Below are positions 1 through 9,769 of a stretch of 64,000 nucleotides of DNA, piece by piece. Under the pieces are notes generated by a model. That model did not search any database and was not told the DNA's origin. It was given only the letters and a program-made list of their open reading frames with translations. The stretch is from an uncultured Collinsella sp. (GTDB taxonomy: Bacteria; Actinomycetota; Coriobacteriia; Coriobacteriales; Coriobacteriaceae), in the NCBI GenBank assembly GCA_900544115.1, contig UQTW01000004.1, positions 41,229 to 105,228 of the forward strand, written 5' to 3'. Position 1 is the first letter of the stretch. The number at the start of each line of letters is the position of its first letter. A program made the position numbers and the translations under genes.

Positions 1-381
1 CTCGGGGTTCGAGGAAAAGAGCAGCTTCTGCTCGCGTTCTGCCGAATACGAGATGTTGGGCATGAGGTCGATTTCGCCTGCTTCGAGCATGTCCATAAGC
101 TCGGAGAAGGTGCCGCTAACGTATTCGTATTGCCAGCCCTTTGTGTAATACGAGAGGGTCTGGAGGTACTCGTAGCCCCATCCCGAAAGTCGCTCGCCCG
201 GCATGCCTTCCTGGAAGCCTTTGTTGTTGACGAGCCAGCCAACGCGGACTGTCTTGACCTGCTGGTCGGAGTCGGCGGCAAAGGCGGGGGCGGGCATGAC
301 GGCGCTCAGTATGGCGAGCGCGGCAAGCGCGACGGCCAGGGTGCGATATAGAGCCAAGCGAAGGACGGCGGAAGGTTTCAC
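1..381 (-). CDS. Exported solute-binding (SBP family 3) sensor protein, N-terminal part
   Basis: Partial gene running off the left edge; about 127 residues are visible. It opens with a GTG start preceded by an AGGA ribosome site, then a basic stretch and a hydrophobic signal peptide ending near 'PAPAFAA', so the protein is exported. The mature part (VRVGWLVNN, GWGYEYLQTLSYY, LMDMLEAGEIDLMPN) reads like the start of a family 3 periplasmic-type solute-binding domain. In Coriobacteriia such domains are often fused to a membrane-anchored signalling output (GGDEF, EAL or kinase), but that part lies outside the window, so a plain transporter-binding protein cannot be excluded. The next gene, 580, is divergent. 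Confidence 0.75.
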   Translation of the reverse strand, partial: MKPSAVLRLALYRTLAVALAALAILSAVMPAPAFAADSDQQVKTVRVGWLVNNKGFQEGMPGERLSGWGYEYLQTLSYYTKGWQYEYVSGTFSELMDMLEAGEIDLMPNISYSAEREQKLLFSSNPE

Positions 382-467
382 ATGAAATCCTATCGAGTTG
401 AGACAATTTCGCATAAGGATACCAGCTCAGCCTGCCCATTCAGCCGCCGCACCGCTAAACGGTCACT

Positions 468-526
468 CCCGGCAGTTGGGGACAGTCCCTTTCTGCCGGC
501 AGAAAGGGAACGTCCCCAACTGCCGG
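468..526. repeat. Intergenic palindrome, GGGGAC...GTCCCC family
   Basis: An almost perfect 59-base inverted repeat centred on GCCGGC at 495-500. The outer arms are CCCGGCAGTTGGGGAC and GTCCCCAACTGCCGGG, with an inner CCCTTTCT/AGAAAGGG pair. It lies in the divergent gap between the exported sensor and the ion channel. It belongs to the same loose family as the elements at 13175, 14105, 18991, 20206, 23307, 24563 and 58668. Confidence 0.85.
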
Positions 527-532
527 GTGTGG

Positions 533-538
533 GACAAT
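533..538 (+). promoter_or_regulatory. Putative -10 box (GACAAT) for the ion channel gene
   Basis: GACAAT lies 42 bases before the start codon of the ion channel. Similar TACAAT/GACAAT hexamers sit in front of many genes in this window (1656, 5671, 13247, 14998, 36299, 39485, 55851), with no good -35 partner. Confidence 0.35.
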
Positions 539-579
539 AACGAGCGAATGTGATTGGGCGTCTGGGAAAAGGGGTCGCG

Positions 580-1005
580 ATGAACAAGTTGAGGACGCTT
601 GCCGACGTGTTGCGCCAGGCTGGCTTTGCACGCATCACGGGCCTGTTTCTCGTCTTCTATCTGCTGTGCTCGACAGCCGTCTGGCTGTCCGAGCCCACGA
701 CCCTTACGTTTGGCGACGGCCTCTGGTTTAGCTTTGAGACCGTATCGACCATCGGCTTTGGCGATATCCCGGCCGAGACGCCGGTTGCCCGCGCTATCAC
801 TGTCGTTTTGAGCGTCATCAGCATCTTCTACATCGCCATGCTCACGGGCGTGGCGGTGAACTACTGCAATACGCTCATCAAGATGCGCCAAAAGGACACC
901 ATGGCGCGCTTTATGGACGATCTTGAGCATTTGGAAGAGCTCGATCGTGACGAGCTTGCCGACCTATCGCGCCGTGTGCGTGAATATCGCCGACGCCAAC
1001 GCTAG
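580..1005 (+). CDS. Two-TM potassium channel (Ion_trans_2 type)
   Basis: A 141-residue membrane protein with the layout of a minimal KcsA-like pore: TM1 about 19-37, pore helix about 44-56, selectivity filter TIGFGD at 57-62 and TM2 about 70-95. The filter matches the T-x-G-[YF]-G-D signature of potassium channels. A charged cytoplasmic tail (DDLEHLEELDRDELADLSRRVREY) follows and may form a coiled coil. I chose the ATG at 580 because it follows AAAAGGGG; the longer frame from 550 has no ribosome site. The LOG-family gene starts 36 bases downstream. Ion selectivity is inferred from the filter alone. Confidence 0.85.
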   Translation: MNKLRTLADVLRQAGFARITGLFLVFYLLCSTAVWLSEPTTLTFGDGLWFSFETVSTIGFGDIPAETPVARAITVVLSVISIFYIAMLTGVAVNYCNTLIKMRQKDTMARFMDDLEHLEELDRDELADLSRRVREYRRRQR

Positions 1006-1041
1006 AACGGGCGCCGCGCGTCACGATGAGGGGGACTAAAT

Positions 1042-1575
1042 ATGAATATCACGGTATACCTGGGCGCCAGCGTTGGTAACGACCCAGCATTTTTGCCTGC
1101 GGTGCAAGAGCTAGGCAACTGGATTGGCTCCAACGGGCACGCGCTGGTATACGGCGGGTCCAAATCGGGCCTGATGGGTGCGCTCGCCGATAGCGTACTC
1201 GATGCCGGTGGACACGTGACGGGCGTGGAGCCGAGCTTTTTTATCGAGGCCGAGTTTCAGCACGATGGCATCGACGACCTCATCGTGACGAGCGACATGG
1301 CCGAGCGCAAGGCCAAGATGATTGAGCTCGGTGACGCGTTCATCGCCTTTCCCGGTGGGACGGGTACGCTCGAGGAGATTGCCGAGGTCATGTCCGCCGT
1401 GTCGTTGGGGCATCTCGATGCGACGTGCATCCTGTACAACCTCGGGGGCTACTACAACGATCTCAAGGCGCTGCTCGGACACATGATTGATAAAGGGCTT
1501 TCGAGTCCGAGGCGCCAGCAAGGCATTTACTTTGCCGACGATTTGCGCGAGATTGCCTCGATTATTAACGGATAA
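1042..1575 (+). CDS. LOG family protein (nucleoside 5'-monophosphate phosphoribohydrolase type)
   Basis: A 177-residue Rossmann-like protein of the LOG family, which splits the N-glycosidic bond of AMP or cytokinin nucleotides to release ribose 5-phosphate. The family signature PGGTGTLEE is at 104-112, the nucleotide-binding YGGSKSGLMG at 37-46, and the conserved SDMAERKAKM segment at 84-93. Length is normal for bacterial members. The start follows GAGGGGGAC. Many bacterial LOG proteins were once called lysine decarboxylases; that old label is not supported. The true substrate cannot be told from sequence. Confidence 0.88.
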   Translation: MNITVYLGASVGNDPAFLPAVQELGNWIGSNGHALVYGGSKSGLMGALADSVLDAGGHVTGVEPSFFIEAEFQHDGIDDLIVTSDMAERKAKMIELGDAFIAFPGGTGTLEEIAEVMSAVSLGHLDATCILYNLGGYYNDLKALLGHMIDKGLSSPRRQQGIYFADDLREIASIING

Positions 1576-1700
1576 GTCTTGAGCCTGCCCCACTATGACT
1601 CCCAATGGTGTCGTTTGCGGCGCAGACGGTTGGCTCGTTCGGGCAACGCTCGCTCTACAATAAAACGTATCTTTGTCGATTTTGACCACGGGAGGTCCCG

Positions 1701-2999
1701 ATGGACAACCTTGCAAAACCCAAAAACCGTGCGCTGTTTTTAGTGAGCGTGGCCGTGACCGGTGCGTTTGCGGGCGCCGCGGTCTGGCTGTTTTTCTTTG
1801 CGATGGAGCACGGTATCGACTATCTATGGACCGAGATCCCTCATATGCTGGGCGTCGCTTCGCCCGAGCTCGCGAGCGGTCCGTTCGGTTTTTTGCCGTA
1901 CCCGTTTTTCGTCTGCCTGCTGGGCGGCCTGCTGATCGGTCTGTACGAAAAGATGACGGGCACCAAGACTGATGACCTCAACCAGGTGATGGCCAAGGTT
2001 AAGCAAGACGGTCGCTACCCGTACGACAACCTCGGCAAGCTTTCGCTTGCGGCATTGCTGCCGCTGCTGTTTGGCGGAAGCATTGGACCGGAGGCCGGCC
2101 TGACCGGCGTTATCGCGGGTCTGTGCAGCTGGGTCGGCGACCGCATGCGTCGCTTTGACGCCGAGTTTAGGCAGCTCACGCTGCTGGGTACCCAAGCTGC
2201 CCTAACGGCGCTCTTCACCGCTCCCATCTTTGGCTTTGTGGCGCCGCTCGCCGGTAGCGCCGATGGTCGGGGCGCTGGCGAGGACTCCGCGTCCGACGAG
2301 ATCACCATCAAGCTGCCCAAGGCGCAAAAGACCGTGGTCTACGGCATCGCGATTGCCGGCGGCCTGGGCACCTATCTGCTGCTCGGCCAGCTTATGGGTG
2401 GCGGCATGGGCATGCCGAGGTTCGAGGCTGCCGAGGTGGGCAACCTGGAACTTGTCTGGCTCATTCCGCTGGCGTTGGTCGGCACCGTATGCGGTTGGCT
2501 GTACTTTGTCTCCGAGCATGCAAGTGAGGCGCTGTCCCATGCAATAGGGGAGCGCCCCGTCGTCAAGGCCATGCTGGCTGGTCTGGCGCTCGCCATCTGC
2601 GGCACAGTTCTGCCTTATACCATGTTTGCCGGTGAGACCCAGGCCGACGTACTTATGGAGACCTACCTCACCATCCCCGCCGGTGTGCTCATCGCGACCG
2701 GTCTTGTCAAGGCCATGCTGACCCCCGCCCTCATCAATATGGGCTGGCGTGGCGGCCACTTCTTCCCGGTTATCTTTTCGGGCGTGAGCTTGGGCTACGG
2801 CTTCGCTATCCTTACCGGCGCCGATCCGGTCTTTTGCGTCGCCGTCTGCACGGCCTCGACGATGGGCGCCGTTATGCGTCAGCCGGTCATGGTTGTGGGC
2901 TTGCTGCTCATGTGTTTCCCGCTCAAGGGTATCGTCTGCATGATCATCGCCGCCGTTATCGCCGCTGGCATTCCGCTGCCCAAGCCGCTGCGCAAGTAG
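1701..2999 (+). CDS. ClC-family anion channel/antiporter (YfeO-like)
   Basis: A 432-residue polytopic membrane protein of the voltage-gated ClC family. The segment SIGPEAG at 127-133 corresponds to the gating-glutamate motif (GREGP in the E. coli antiporter), in the GPEAx form known from YfeO-like members. A second conserved segment, NMGWRGGHFFPVIFSG, lies in the C-terminal half and fits the usual GxFxP chloride-site motif. There is no C-terminal CBS pair, as is typical of short bacterial forms. The start codon is 8 bases after GGGAGG. Whether it works as channel or exchanger, and for which anion, cannot be told here. Confidence 0.85.
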   Translation: MDNLAKPKNRALFLVSVAVTGAFAGAAVWLFFFAMEHGIDYLWTEIPHMLGVASPELASGPFGFLPYPFFVCLLGGLLIGLYEKMTGTKTDDLNQVMAKVKQDGRYPYDNLGKLSLAALLPLLFGGSIGPEAGLTGVIAGLCSWVGDRMRRFDAEFRQLTLLGTQAALTALFTAPIFGFVAPLAGSADGRGAGEDSASDEITIKLPKAQKTVVYGIAIAGGLGTYLLLGQLMGGGMGMPRFEAAEVGNLELVWLIPLALVGTVCGWLYFVSEHASEALSHAIGERPVVKAMLAGLALAICGTVLPYTMFAGETQADVLMETYLTIPAGVLIATGLVKAMLTPALINMGWRGGHFFPVIFSGVSLGYGFAILTGADPVFCVAVCTASTMGAVMRQPVMVVGLLLMCFPLKGIVCMIIAAVIAAGIPLPKPLRK

Positions 3000-3181
3000 C
3001 ACGGCGGCGCACGGTCAATACAAACATCTCAAGCCCGGTGTGAGGGTGTTCAACTTGAGCTTGTGCCCTTTGACGGGTCGTTATTTTCAAAATGCTGCTG
3101 TAATCCACGACACGGGTTGAGCGCCTTCCCAATAATGGGCCACGCCGATCTGTGGCGCATGTCCGATGATACCGCGCCTGC

Positions 3182-3880
3182 CTACAGGTCGCGTGCTCGA
3201 TAGACCTTGGTACTGATGGCGCAACTCAGTGCAAAGAGCACGAGGGCCAGTACGGCAATTCCTGCGCACAGGCAGCCGAGGACGGCGGGATCGGGATTTG
3301 CTCCGGCAATCGACATAAGCCAGTTGCTAATGGGGTTGGAGGAGCTCAGCGTGGCCATGGCAAAGCACCCGAGCAGGGCAAACAGGCCAACGGATAGGCG
3401 CAGCGCCTCCATGTGTCCAAGGCGAAAGAACGGCGGCTGCGCCAAAAACACCATCATGAGGGAGATGAGCATCGATGCTGCCGAGGCTATTGCGATCTCA
3501 AAGACCGTCTGTCCCGTCGAAGGAATGCCCGCGCTGTTGAAGAGCGGGATGGCGACGATACTCAAAAGCGTAGCTGCACATGCCATGGCGGCGGAGAAGA
3601 CAATAACGCTCAGGTAGCGGGCACAAATAATGTCTTTGCGCGAGAAGGGCAGCGTTGCCCGATAACGCTCCCATCCGTTTTGATTGTCGAAGCCGGCCAG
3701 CGAGCTCATGACCATGATGGGTGACATGGCGCTGACCGCGCAGGCGCCGGCGCTCATGCCGGAATCGCCGTCCGATGCGTTGGCAAGGGTCAGCACGACG
3801 AATATGAACAAGCCGACACCCGCAATGCTCGGGACAAGTGAGCGAACGATGGCGAGCTCGGACATAAAGGCGCGTTTCAT
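3182..3880 (-). CDS. ABC-2 type transporter permease
   Basis: A 232-residue protein with about six hydrophobic segments. It has the pattern of a small ABC-2 permease: an N-terminal TM (SLVPSIAGVGLFIFVVLTL), then the loop GWERYRATLPFSRKDIICARYL, which is typical of bacteriocin/antibiotic-type ABC permeases. It is the last gene of a three-gene operon (GntR, ATPase, permease) and its ATG overlaps the stop of the ATPase gene by four bases (ATGA), so translation is probably coupled. Together the set resembles YtrA-type envelope-stress or peptide-antibiotic export operons. The substrate is unknown. Confidence 0.85.
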   Translation of the reverse strand: MKRAFMSELAIVRSLVPSIAGVGLFIFVVLTLANASDGDSGMSAGACAVSAMSPIMVMSSLAGFDNQNGWERYRATLPFSRKDIICARYLSVIVFSAAMACAATLLSIVAIPLFNSAGIPSTGQTVFEIAIASAASMLISLMMVFLAQPPFFRLGHMEALRLSVGLFALLGCFAMATLSSSNPISNWLMSIAGANPDPAVLGCLCAGIAVLALVLFALSCAISTKVYRARDL

Positions 3881-4758
3881 TTCGAAGCCCCTTTCAGCGT
3901 GAGGCGCAGATAGTCATCAATGGTTGCCCGGTCGCAGGGAATCTCGGGAAAGGCCTCGAGCGCCTCGCGACGGTTGGGCACGAGCACGTCCACGCTATAG
4001 GCGTGGTGGGCGGCGCGAGCGCCTTCGACGCAAGCCATAAGCTCGGCGGCCTGTGCTTGGGTGCAGTGGGCGATGCCGGCGCGGTCGGTAATGTCCTCGC
4101 GCGGCAGGTCAAACACAATCGAACCGTTATCGATGCAGATGACGCGGTCGGCGGCGCGATCGAGGTCGGACGTAATGTGGCTCGAGAGCAGCACACTGTG
4201 CTGGCCGTCGGCGACAAAGGCGAGCAGCTCATCGAGCAGCTCCTCGCGCGCCATGGGATCGAGGCCCGCAGTGGCTTCGTCCAAAACGAGCAGCTTGGCA
4301 TTGTGGCTGAGCGCGCAGGCGAGCTGCAGCTTCATGCCCATGCCGCGGGAGAGGTCTTTTACCTTGGCTTTGGGATCAAGGCCAAATCGGTCGATAAATC
4401 TGGCGAATGTTTCGCGACTCCATGTGGGGTACGCCGGGCCTACGAGCGTCTCGATCTGGCCCACCTTGAGCGTGGAGGGGAAAGGACACGTGTCCAGGAC
4501 AAGACCGACGCGGGAGCGCAGGTGACGCTGTGCCTCGCCGGGCGCGTTGGCGTCGCAGTGCTGTCCAAACAGATGCACCTCGCCGGCATCGAGCTTTATA
4601 AGCCCGAGCGCGGCGCGAATGGTCGTTGTCTTGCCGGCGCCGTTTGCGCCCACAAAGCCGACAATCTGGCCGGGCTCCACGGTGAGTGTGACATCGCGTA
4701 GCGAAAAGCGGTCGCTTACGCGGCGTGAAACGCCTTTGAGTTCTAGCAAGTTTTGCAT
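3877..4758 (-). CDS. ABC transporter ATP-binding protein
   Basis: A 293-residue ATPase partnering the overlapping permease gene. Walker A is GANGAGKTT at 37-45, the signature is LSRGMGMKLQLACAL and Walker B is LLVLDEATAGLD, all intact. A C-terminal extension of about 80 residues follows the nucleotide-binding domain, as in BcrA/YtrB-like proteins. The frame is open much further upstream, but the ATG at 4758 starts at the conserved beginning (MQNLLELKGVSRR) and follows AAGAAAGG. The GntR gene ends 23 bases upstream, so the three genes should be one transcript. Confidence 0.92.
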   Translation of the reverse strand: MQNLLELKGVSRRVSDRFSLRDVTLTVEPGQIVGFVGANGAGKTTTIRAALGLIKLDAGEVHLFGQHCDANAPGEAQRHLRSRVGLVLDTCPFPSTLKVGQIETLVGPAYPTWSRETFARFIDRFGLDPKAKVKDLSRGMGMKLQLACALSHNAKLLVLDEATAGLDPMAREELLDELLAFVADGQHSVLLSSHITSDLDRAADRVICIDNGSIVFDLPREDITDRAGIAHCTQAQAAELMACVEGARAAHHAYSVDVLVPNRREALEAFPEIPCDRATIDDYLRLTLKGASK

Positions 4759-4781
4759 GGTATAGCCTTTCTTGCAGATGG

Positions 4782-5162
4782 CTACTGCATGGTCTCGGGG
4801 GCTACAAGGTCGAGCATCTCGTGCAATTTGTCGCGCGTGACGCCCAGGGTTTCGGCCTGCGTAGCGGCCTGCGCAAGCAACTCTTCGATATGGCAGAGCT
4901 GGTTTTCGCGCAAGAGTTCCTGGTTTCCCTCGGCGACAAAGCAGCCCTTGCCCTGCACGGTGCAGATAAAACCGAGTTGCTCCAGGTCGGCATAGGCGCG
5001 CTTGGTGGTGATGACGCTCACGCCCAGGTCGCTCGCCAGCGCGCGGATACTGGGGAGCTTGGCTCCCGCAGCGAGTGAGCCCGAAAGGATCTGGGCTTTG
5101 ACCTGCGAGGTTATCTGCTCGTAGATGGGCTTGTCGCTCGAATTGGATAGGATGATGTCCAC
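4782..5162 (-). CDS. GntR family regulator (YtrA subfamily)
   Basis: A 126-residue repressor with an N-terminal GntR winged helix (IYEQITSQVKAQILSG, then LPSIRALASDLGVSVITTKRAY) and only a short C-terminal helical tail. That short tail is the mark of the YtrA subfamily, whose members sit in front of ABC transporter genes and control them. It uses a GTG start 6 bases after AAGGAG. The likely operator is the inverted repeat at 5190-5223, directly upstream. Negative autoregulation of the regulator-ATPase-permease operon is inferred from this arrangement. Confidence 0.9.
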   Translation of the reverse strand: MDIILSNSSDKPIYEQITSQVKAQILSGSLAAGAKLPSIRALASDLGVSVITTKRAYADLEQLGFICTVQGKGCFVAEGNQELLRENQLCHIEELLAQAATQAETLGVTRDKLHEMLDLVAPETMQ

Positions 5163-5189
5163 AGCGGCTCCTTAGCTGTTGGGCTACAC

Positions 5190-5223
5190 GTGTATATAAC
5201 CGGTAAGCACAGTATATATACAC
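5190..5223 (-). promoter_or_regulatory. Putative operator/promoter of the GntR-ABC operon
   Basis: GTGTATATA at 5190-5198 and its exact complement TATATACAC at 5215-5223 form a perfect 9-base inverted repeat separated by 16 bases, about 30 bases before the GTG start of the GntR gene. AT-rich inverted repeats of this spacing are known operators for YtrA-type repressors. The TATA runs could also hold the -10 box. Confidence 0.65.
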
Positions 5224-5274
5224 TATGCACAGTTGCGCAAGAGGGAAATATGGGCTCGTCTGTCCCTCCGTTCG

Positions 5275-5586
5275 TTTATCTCGATCCGTAACATCTGAAG
5301 TCAATTTTGGCGGCTAGATGTTACAGATCGAGACAGCCTCGATCTTCCTGCTGGTTTATCTCAATCTGTAACACTTAGGCCTGATTTTGATGGCTAGATG
5401 TTACAGATTGAGACATTGGCTGCCCGCCTGCCAGTTTGTCTCGATCTGTAACAGGTAGAGGCTCAAAACCCGTCTTTCTGTTACAGATTGAGACGGAGAT
5501 TGAGACGGTGTTGGTCTTCCCAACCGTTTATCTCGATCTGTAACATCTGGAGCCGATTTTGGCGGCTAGATGTTACAGATTGAGAC
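5275..5586. repeat. Cluster of four tandem palindromes (TCTCGATCTGTAACA...TGTTACAGATCGAGA)
   Basis: Four units of about 60 bases lie at 5275-5334, 5354-5414, 5434-5494 and 5526-5586. Each has a left arm close to TCTCGATCTGTAACATCT, a central part near GATTTTGGCGGCT, and a right arm AGATGTTACAGATTGAGA, so each can fold into a stem of 15-18 pairs. Unit 3 has different central bases and a shorter inner stem. A partial half-arm (GAGATTGAGACGG) follows unit 3. Spacers of 19-31 bases differ in sequence. The cluster fills the gap between the divergent GntR operon and prfC. No coding potential is seen. Confidence 0.92.
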
Positions 5587-5723
5587 GATCCTTGAGGCAG
5601 CTGCCCGGTGCACAGCGAGCTCGGCTAATGAATTTGTCCTGATAGGTGCCCTGCTGCAGCATTTCGCGGCTACAATAGTACGGTTACAACGACGTAATGC
5701 ACTCAATGCAAGAAAGGATCCGC

Positions 5724-7337
<1,614 letters not shown>

Positions 7338-7493
7338 CGCGTCGGTGCGGTGGCCTTGCGGGGCTGCCGCGCCGTTTGCTTGCCTGCGGCTGCGTGAGCG
7401 GCTATCATACCCACCGTTGCCTCAAGACCGGGGCGGCCGAGCAGTTCGGGTCCGATATCCTGCTCGTTAAACCTAAAACCAAAGGAGTACATA

Positions 7494-8216
7494 ATGATCA
7501 AGAAGGTCATGGAGGACTACAAGGTCCTGTTGCGGAGCATTCCCGCGGCAACGGTTTCGCTGTTTTTCGTGAGCGTCATCATGATGAACCTGCTGGCCAA
7601 CAAAGAGCTCATCAGCCTGCCGTATCTGGCACTCGACTGCGGCTTTGTGGTGAGCTGGGTTTCGTTTTTGTGCCAGGACATGATCTGCAAGCGCTTTGGC
7701 GCCAAGGCATCCATCAAAATCTCTATCCTCGCGCTGCTGGTCAACCTGGCCGTGAGCCTGTGCTTTTGGGCATGTTCGCTCACGCCCGGCATGTGGGGCG
7801 CCTACTACGACACGGGCATGATTGAGGTCAACACCGCCCTTAACGCCACCATCGGCGGCACCTGGTACGTGGTGCTGGGCTCTTCGCTGGCAATGCTCGT
7901 TTCTGCCGTGGTTAACTCCACGCTCAACCAGTCGCTCGGCCGTATGCTCAAGAAGAATAACTTTGCGAGCTTTGCCTTCCGTTCCTATGTGTCCACGGGT
8001 GTTGGCCAGTTTATCGACAACCTGGTCTTTGCCATTGTGGTGAGCCACACGTTCTTTGGTTGGACCTGGGTGCAGGTCCTTATGTGCTCGCTGACCGGCG
8101 CTGTTGCCGAGCTGCTGTGCGAGGTCTTCCTGAGCCCCGTGGGCTACAAGGTCGTGCGCGGCTGGGAGCGCGAGAATGTGGGCTCCGAGTACCTCGAGCG
8201 CCACGCAACCGCCTAA
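7494..8216 (+). CDS. VUT family transporter (queuosine precursor transporter type)
   Basis: A 240-residue integral membrane protein with about six TM segments and the features of the COG1738 VUT family: LPYLALDCGFVVSWVSFLCQD near the N terminus, STGVGQFIDNLVFA, and a conserved C-terminal segment (AVAELLCEVFLSPVGYKV). Family members such as YhhQ import queuosine precursors. It follows prfC after 156 bases and is followed after 9 bases by the SDR gene, so the two are probably cotranscribed. The ribosome site is AAAGGAG. No Q-biosynthesis gene is next to it, so the substrate remains an inference from the family. Confidence 0.85.
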   Translation: MIKKVMEDYKVLLRSIPAATVSLFFVSVIMMNLLANKELISLPYLALDCGFVVSWVSFLCQDMICKRFGAKASIKISILALLVNLAVSLCFWACSLTPGMWGAYYDTGMIEVNTALNATIGGTWYVVLGSSLAMLVSAVVNSTLNQSLGRMLKKNNFASFAFRSYVSTGVGQFIDNLVFAIVVSHTFFGWTWVQVLMCSLTGAVAELLCEVFLSPVGYKVVRGWERENVGSEYLERHATA

Positions 8217-8225
8217 GGAGCAAGT

Positions 8226-8906
8226 ATGCGGGTTTTGATCACGGGCGCTTCGGGCGGTATCGGAGCCGCGTGCGTGCAGCGCTTTTTGGACGAGGGCCAC
8301 GAGGTCGTGGGCTTCGATCTGCTGCCGGCGGCGATCGAACACGAGCGCTACCGCCATCTGATCGTTGATGTCCGCGAGCCGGACTCGTTTCCAAGCGACC
8401 TTGAGCCTCAGGTAATCGTGAACGTTGCCGGTACGCAGGATTCGGCCGACGACATCGCCGCCAACCTGTGTGGCACCATCAACGTGACCGAGCGCTACGC
8501 CTTTGTGGGGGAGGGGCTCGCCGCCAAGCCTGCGCCGGCTATCAAATCCGTGGTCAATGTGGGGTCGGCGAGCGGGCATACGGGATCGGAGTTTCCCGCC
8601 TATGCCGCCAGCAAGGGCGGCGTAATCGCCTACACCAAGAACCTTGCAAACCGCTTGGCACCGCAGGCCATCGCCAACAGTGTGGACCCGGGCGGCGTTA
8701 TAACGCCGCTCAACCGTTGCGTGATGGAAGACGAACACCTGTGGAGCCAGATTATGGAGCTCACGCCGCTTAAACGCTGGGCCACCGCCCAGGAGATCGC
8801 CGAGTGGATCTACTTTGTGGGCGTGACCAACCGGTTTATGACCGGGCAGAGCCTGCTGATCGATGGCGGCGAGGCCGGCCGCACACAATTTATTTGGCCC
8901 GAATAG
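8226..8906 (+). CDS. SDR family NAD(P)-dependent oxidoreductase
   Basis: A 226-residue short-chain dehydrogenase/reductase. The N-terminal cofactor motif is TGASGGIG (6-13), the NAG-equivalent is NVAGT, the catalytic Ser is in VGSASGH, and the YAASKGG segment supplies the YxxxK pair. Length is slightly short of the usual 240-250. It starts 9 bases after the transporter gene with AAGGAG as ribosome site. The C-terminal FMTGQSLLIDGGEAG is the usual end of classical SDRs. The substrate cannot be predicted. Confidence 0.9.
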   Translation: MRVLITGASGGIGAACVQRFLDEGHEVVGFDLLPAAIEHERYRHLIVDVREPDSFPSDLEPQVIVNVAGTQDSADDIAANLCGTINVTERYAFVGEGLAAKPAPAIKSVVNVGSASGHTGSEFPAYAASKGGVIAYTKNLANRLAPQAIANSVDPGGVITPLNRCVMEDEHLWSQIMELTPLKRWATAQEIAEWIYFVGVTNRFMTGQSLLIDGGEAGRTQFIWPE

Positions 8907-8907
8907 G

Positions 8908-8943
8908 AAACGCGCCCGATGGAAAGCTGTCGGGCGCGTTTTT
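8908..8943. terminator. Bidirectional terminator between the SDR gene and ung
   Basis: AAACGCGCCCGA and TCGGGCGCGTTTTT form a 12-pair GC-rich stem with a short loop and a T-run on the plus side and A-run on the other. It starts 2 bases after the SDR stop codon and lies 14 bases from the end of the convergent ung gene, so it can serve both. Confidence 0.9.
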
Positions 8944-8956
8944 GATGTATCGATTT

Positions 8957-9682
8957 TTAGCCGAGGCAAGTCCAGTTGACGGGGGTCGAGCCGTGCTGTT
9001 CGAGTAGCCGATTGGCTGCCGAGAAGGGACGCGACCCCATAAAAGCGGGGAGTTCTGCCGTGGCACGGTTGGCCGAAAGCGGCGAAGGGTGCGTAGAGGC
9101 CAGGCAGAACTTGCCGGTTGCCTTGCCCGCGCCGGTCGCGGCGAGCTTGCCTTCGACCATCTGCTGGGCAAAGCGGCCCCATGCCAAAAAGACTACCGGT
9201 TGGGGCAGCTGGCAGCAGCGTTCGATAATGTAGTCGGTGAGCGTGCTCCAGCCCAGTTTGGCGTGCGAGTTCGCGGCATGCTCGCGCACGGTGAGCGTCG
9301 TGTTGAGGAGCAGGACACCCTGTTGTGCCCAGGGGGTTAGATCTCCCGTGGCGGGAATGGGGCAACCCAGATCGGCTTTGAGTTCCTTATAGATGTTGCG
9401 CAGGCTCGGCGGCAACTTGGTTTGCGTCGCAGGCACCGAGAACGACAGACCCATGGCCTGGTTGGGCCCGTGATAGGGGTCTTGGCCCAAGATGACAACC
9501 TTCACCTGGTCGGCCGGTGTGTAGGCGAGGGCATTGAGGATGTCGTCTTGTGCCGGGTAGATGGTCTGCTCAGCACGCAGAAGGGCGATACGCTCGAGCA
9601 GCTGGTTCGTGGTGTCACGTACCGGCTGCGGCGCATCGCCCAACCAAGTTGCTATGTTGCGGTCGCGAGTTACAGCGTCCAT
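8957..9682 (-). CDS. ung: Uracil-DNA glycosylase (family 1)
   Basis: A 241-residue base-excision-repair enzyme that removes uracil from DNA. The catalytic water-activating loop GQDPYHG is at 66-72, the uracil-binding SFSVP follows, and the minor-groove HPSPLSA loop is near the C terminus; all are intact and the length is normal. It is a single gene, convergent with the SDR gene, with AAAGGAG before the ATG. A TACAAT box at 9718-9723 on the same strand is the likely -10 element. Confidence 0.96.
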   Translation of the reverse strand: MDAVTRDRNIATWLGDAPQPVRDTTNQLLERIALLRAEQTIYPAQDDILNALAYTPADQVKVVILGQDPYHGPNQAMGLSFSVPATQTKLPPSLRNIYKELKADLGCPIPATGDLTPWAQQGVLLLNTTLTVREHAANSHAKLGWSTLTDYIIERCCQLPQPVVFLAWGRFAQQMVEGKLAATGAGKATGKFCLASTHPSPLSANRATAELPAFMGSRPFSAANRLLEQHGSTPVNWTCLG

Positions 9683-9717
9683 GGAACTCCTTTAGGGCAG
9701 ATGCTCTGTTGGCATCT

Positions 9718-9723
9718 ATTGTA
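9718..9723 (-). promoter_or_regulatory. Putative -10 box (TACAAT) of ung
   Basis: Read on the minus strand this is TACAAT, 35 bases before the ung start codon, with no recognisable -35 box. It matches the -10 pattern seen before other genes here. Confidence 0.4.
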
Positions 9724-9769
9724 AAGGCGTCCAGAGACCTTTATGACGCGGCTGCATGAGGAGTGGGGC

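Noticed and set aside
5275..5586. CRISPR-like array
   Set aside because: The repeated units are palindromes of about 60 bases with short, uneven spacers of 19-31 bases, and no cas gene is near. They do not match the short repeat/uniform spacer pattern.
7338..7493. preQ1 riboswitch before the VUT transporter
   Set aside because: The leader has AAACCTAAAACCAAAGGAG, which recalls the A-rich tail of preQ1-I aptamers, but the required stem and loop are not present.
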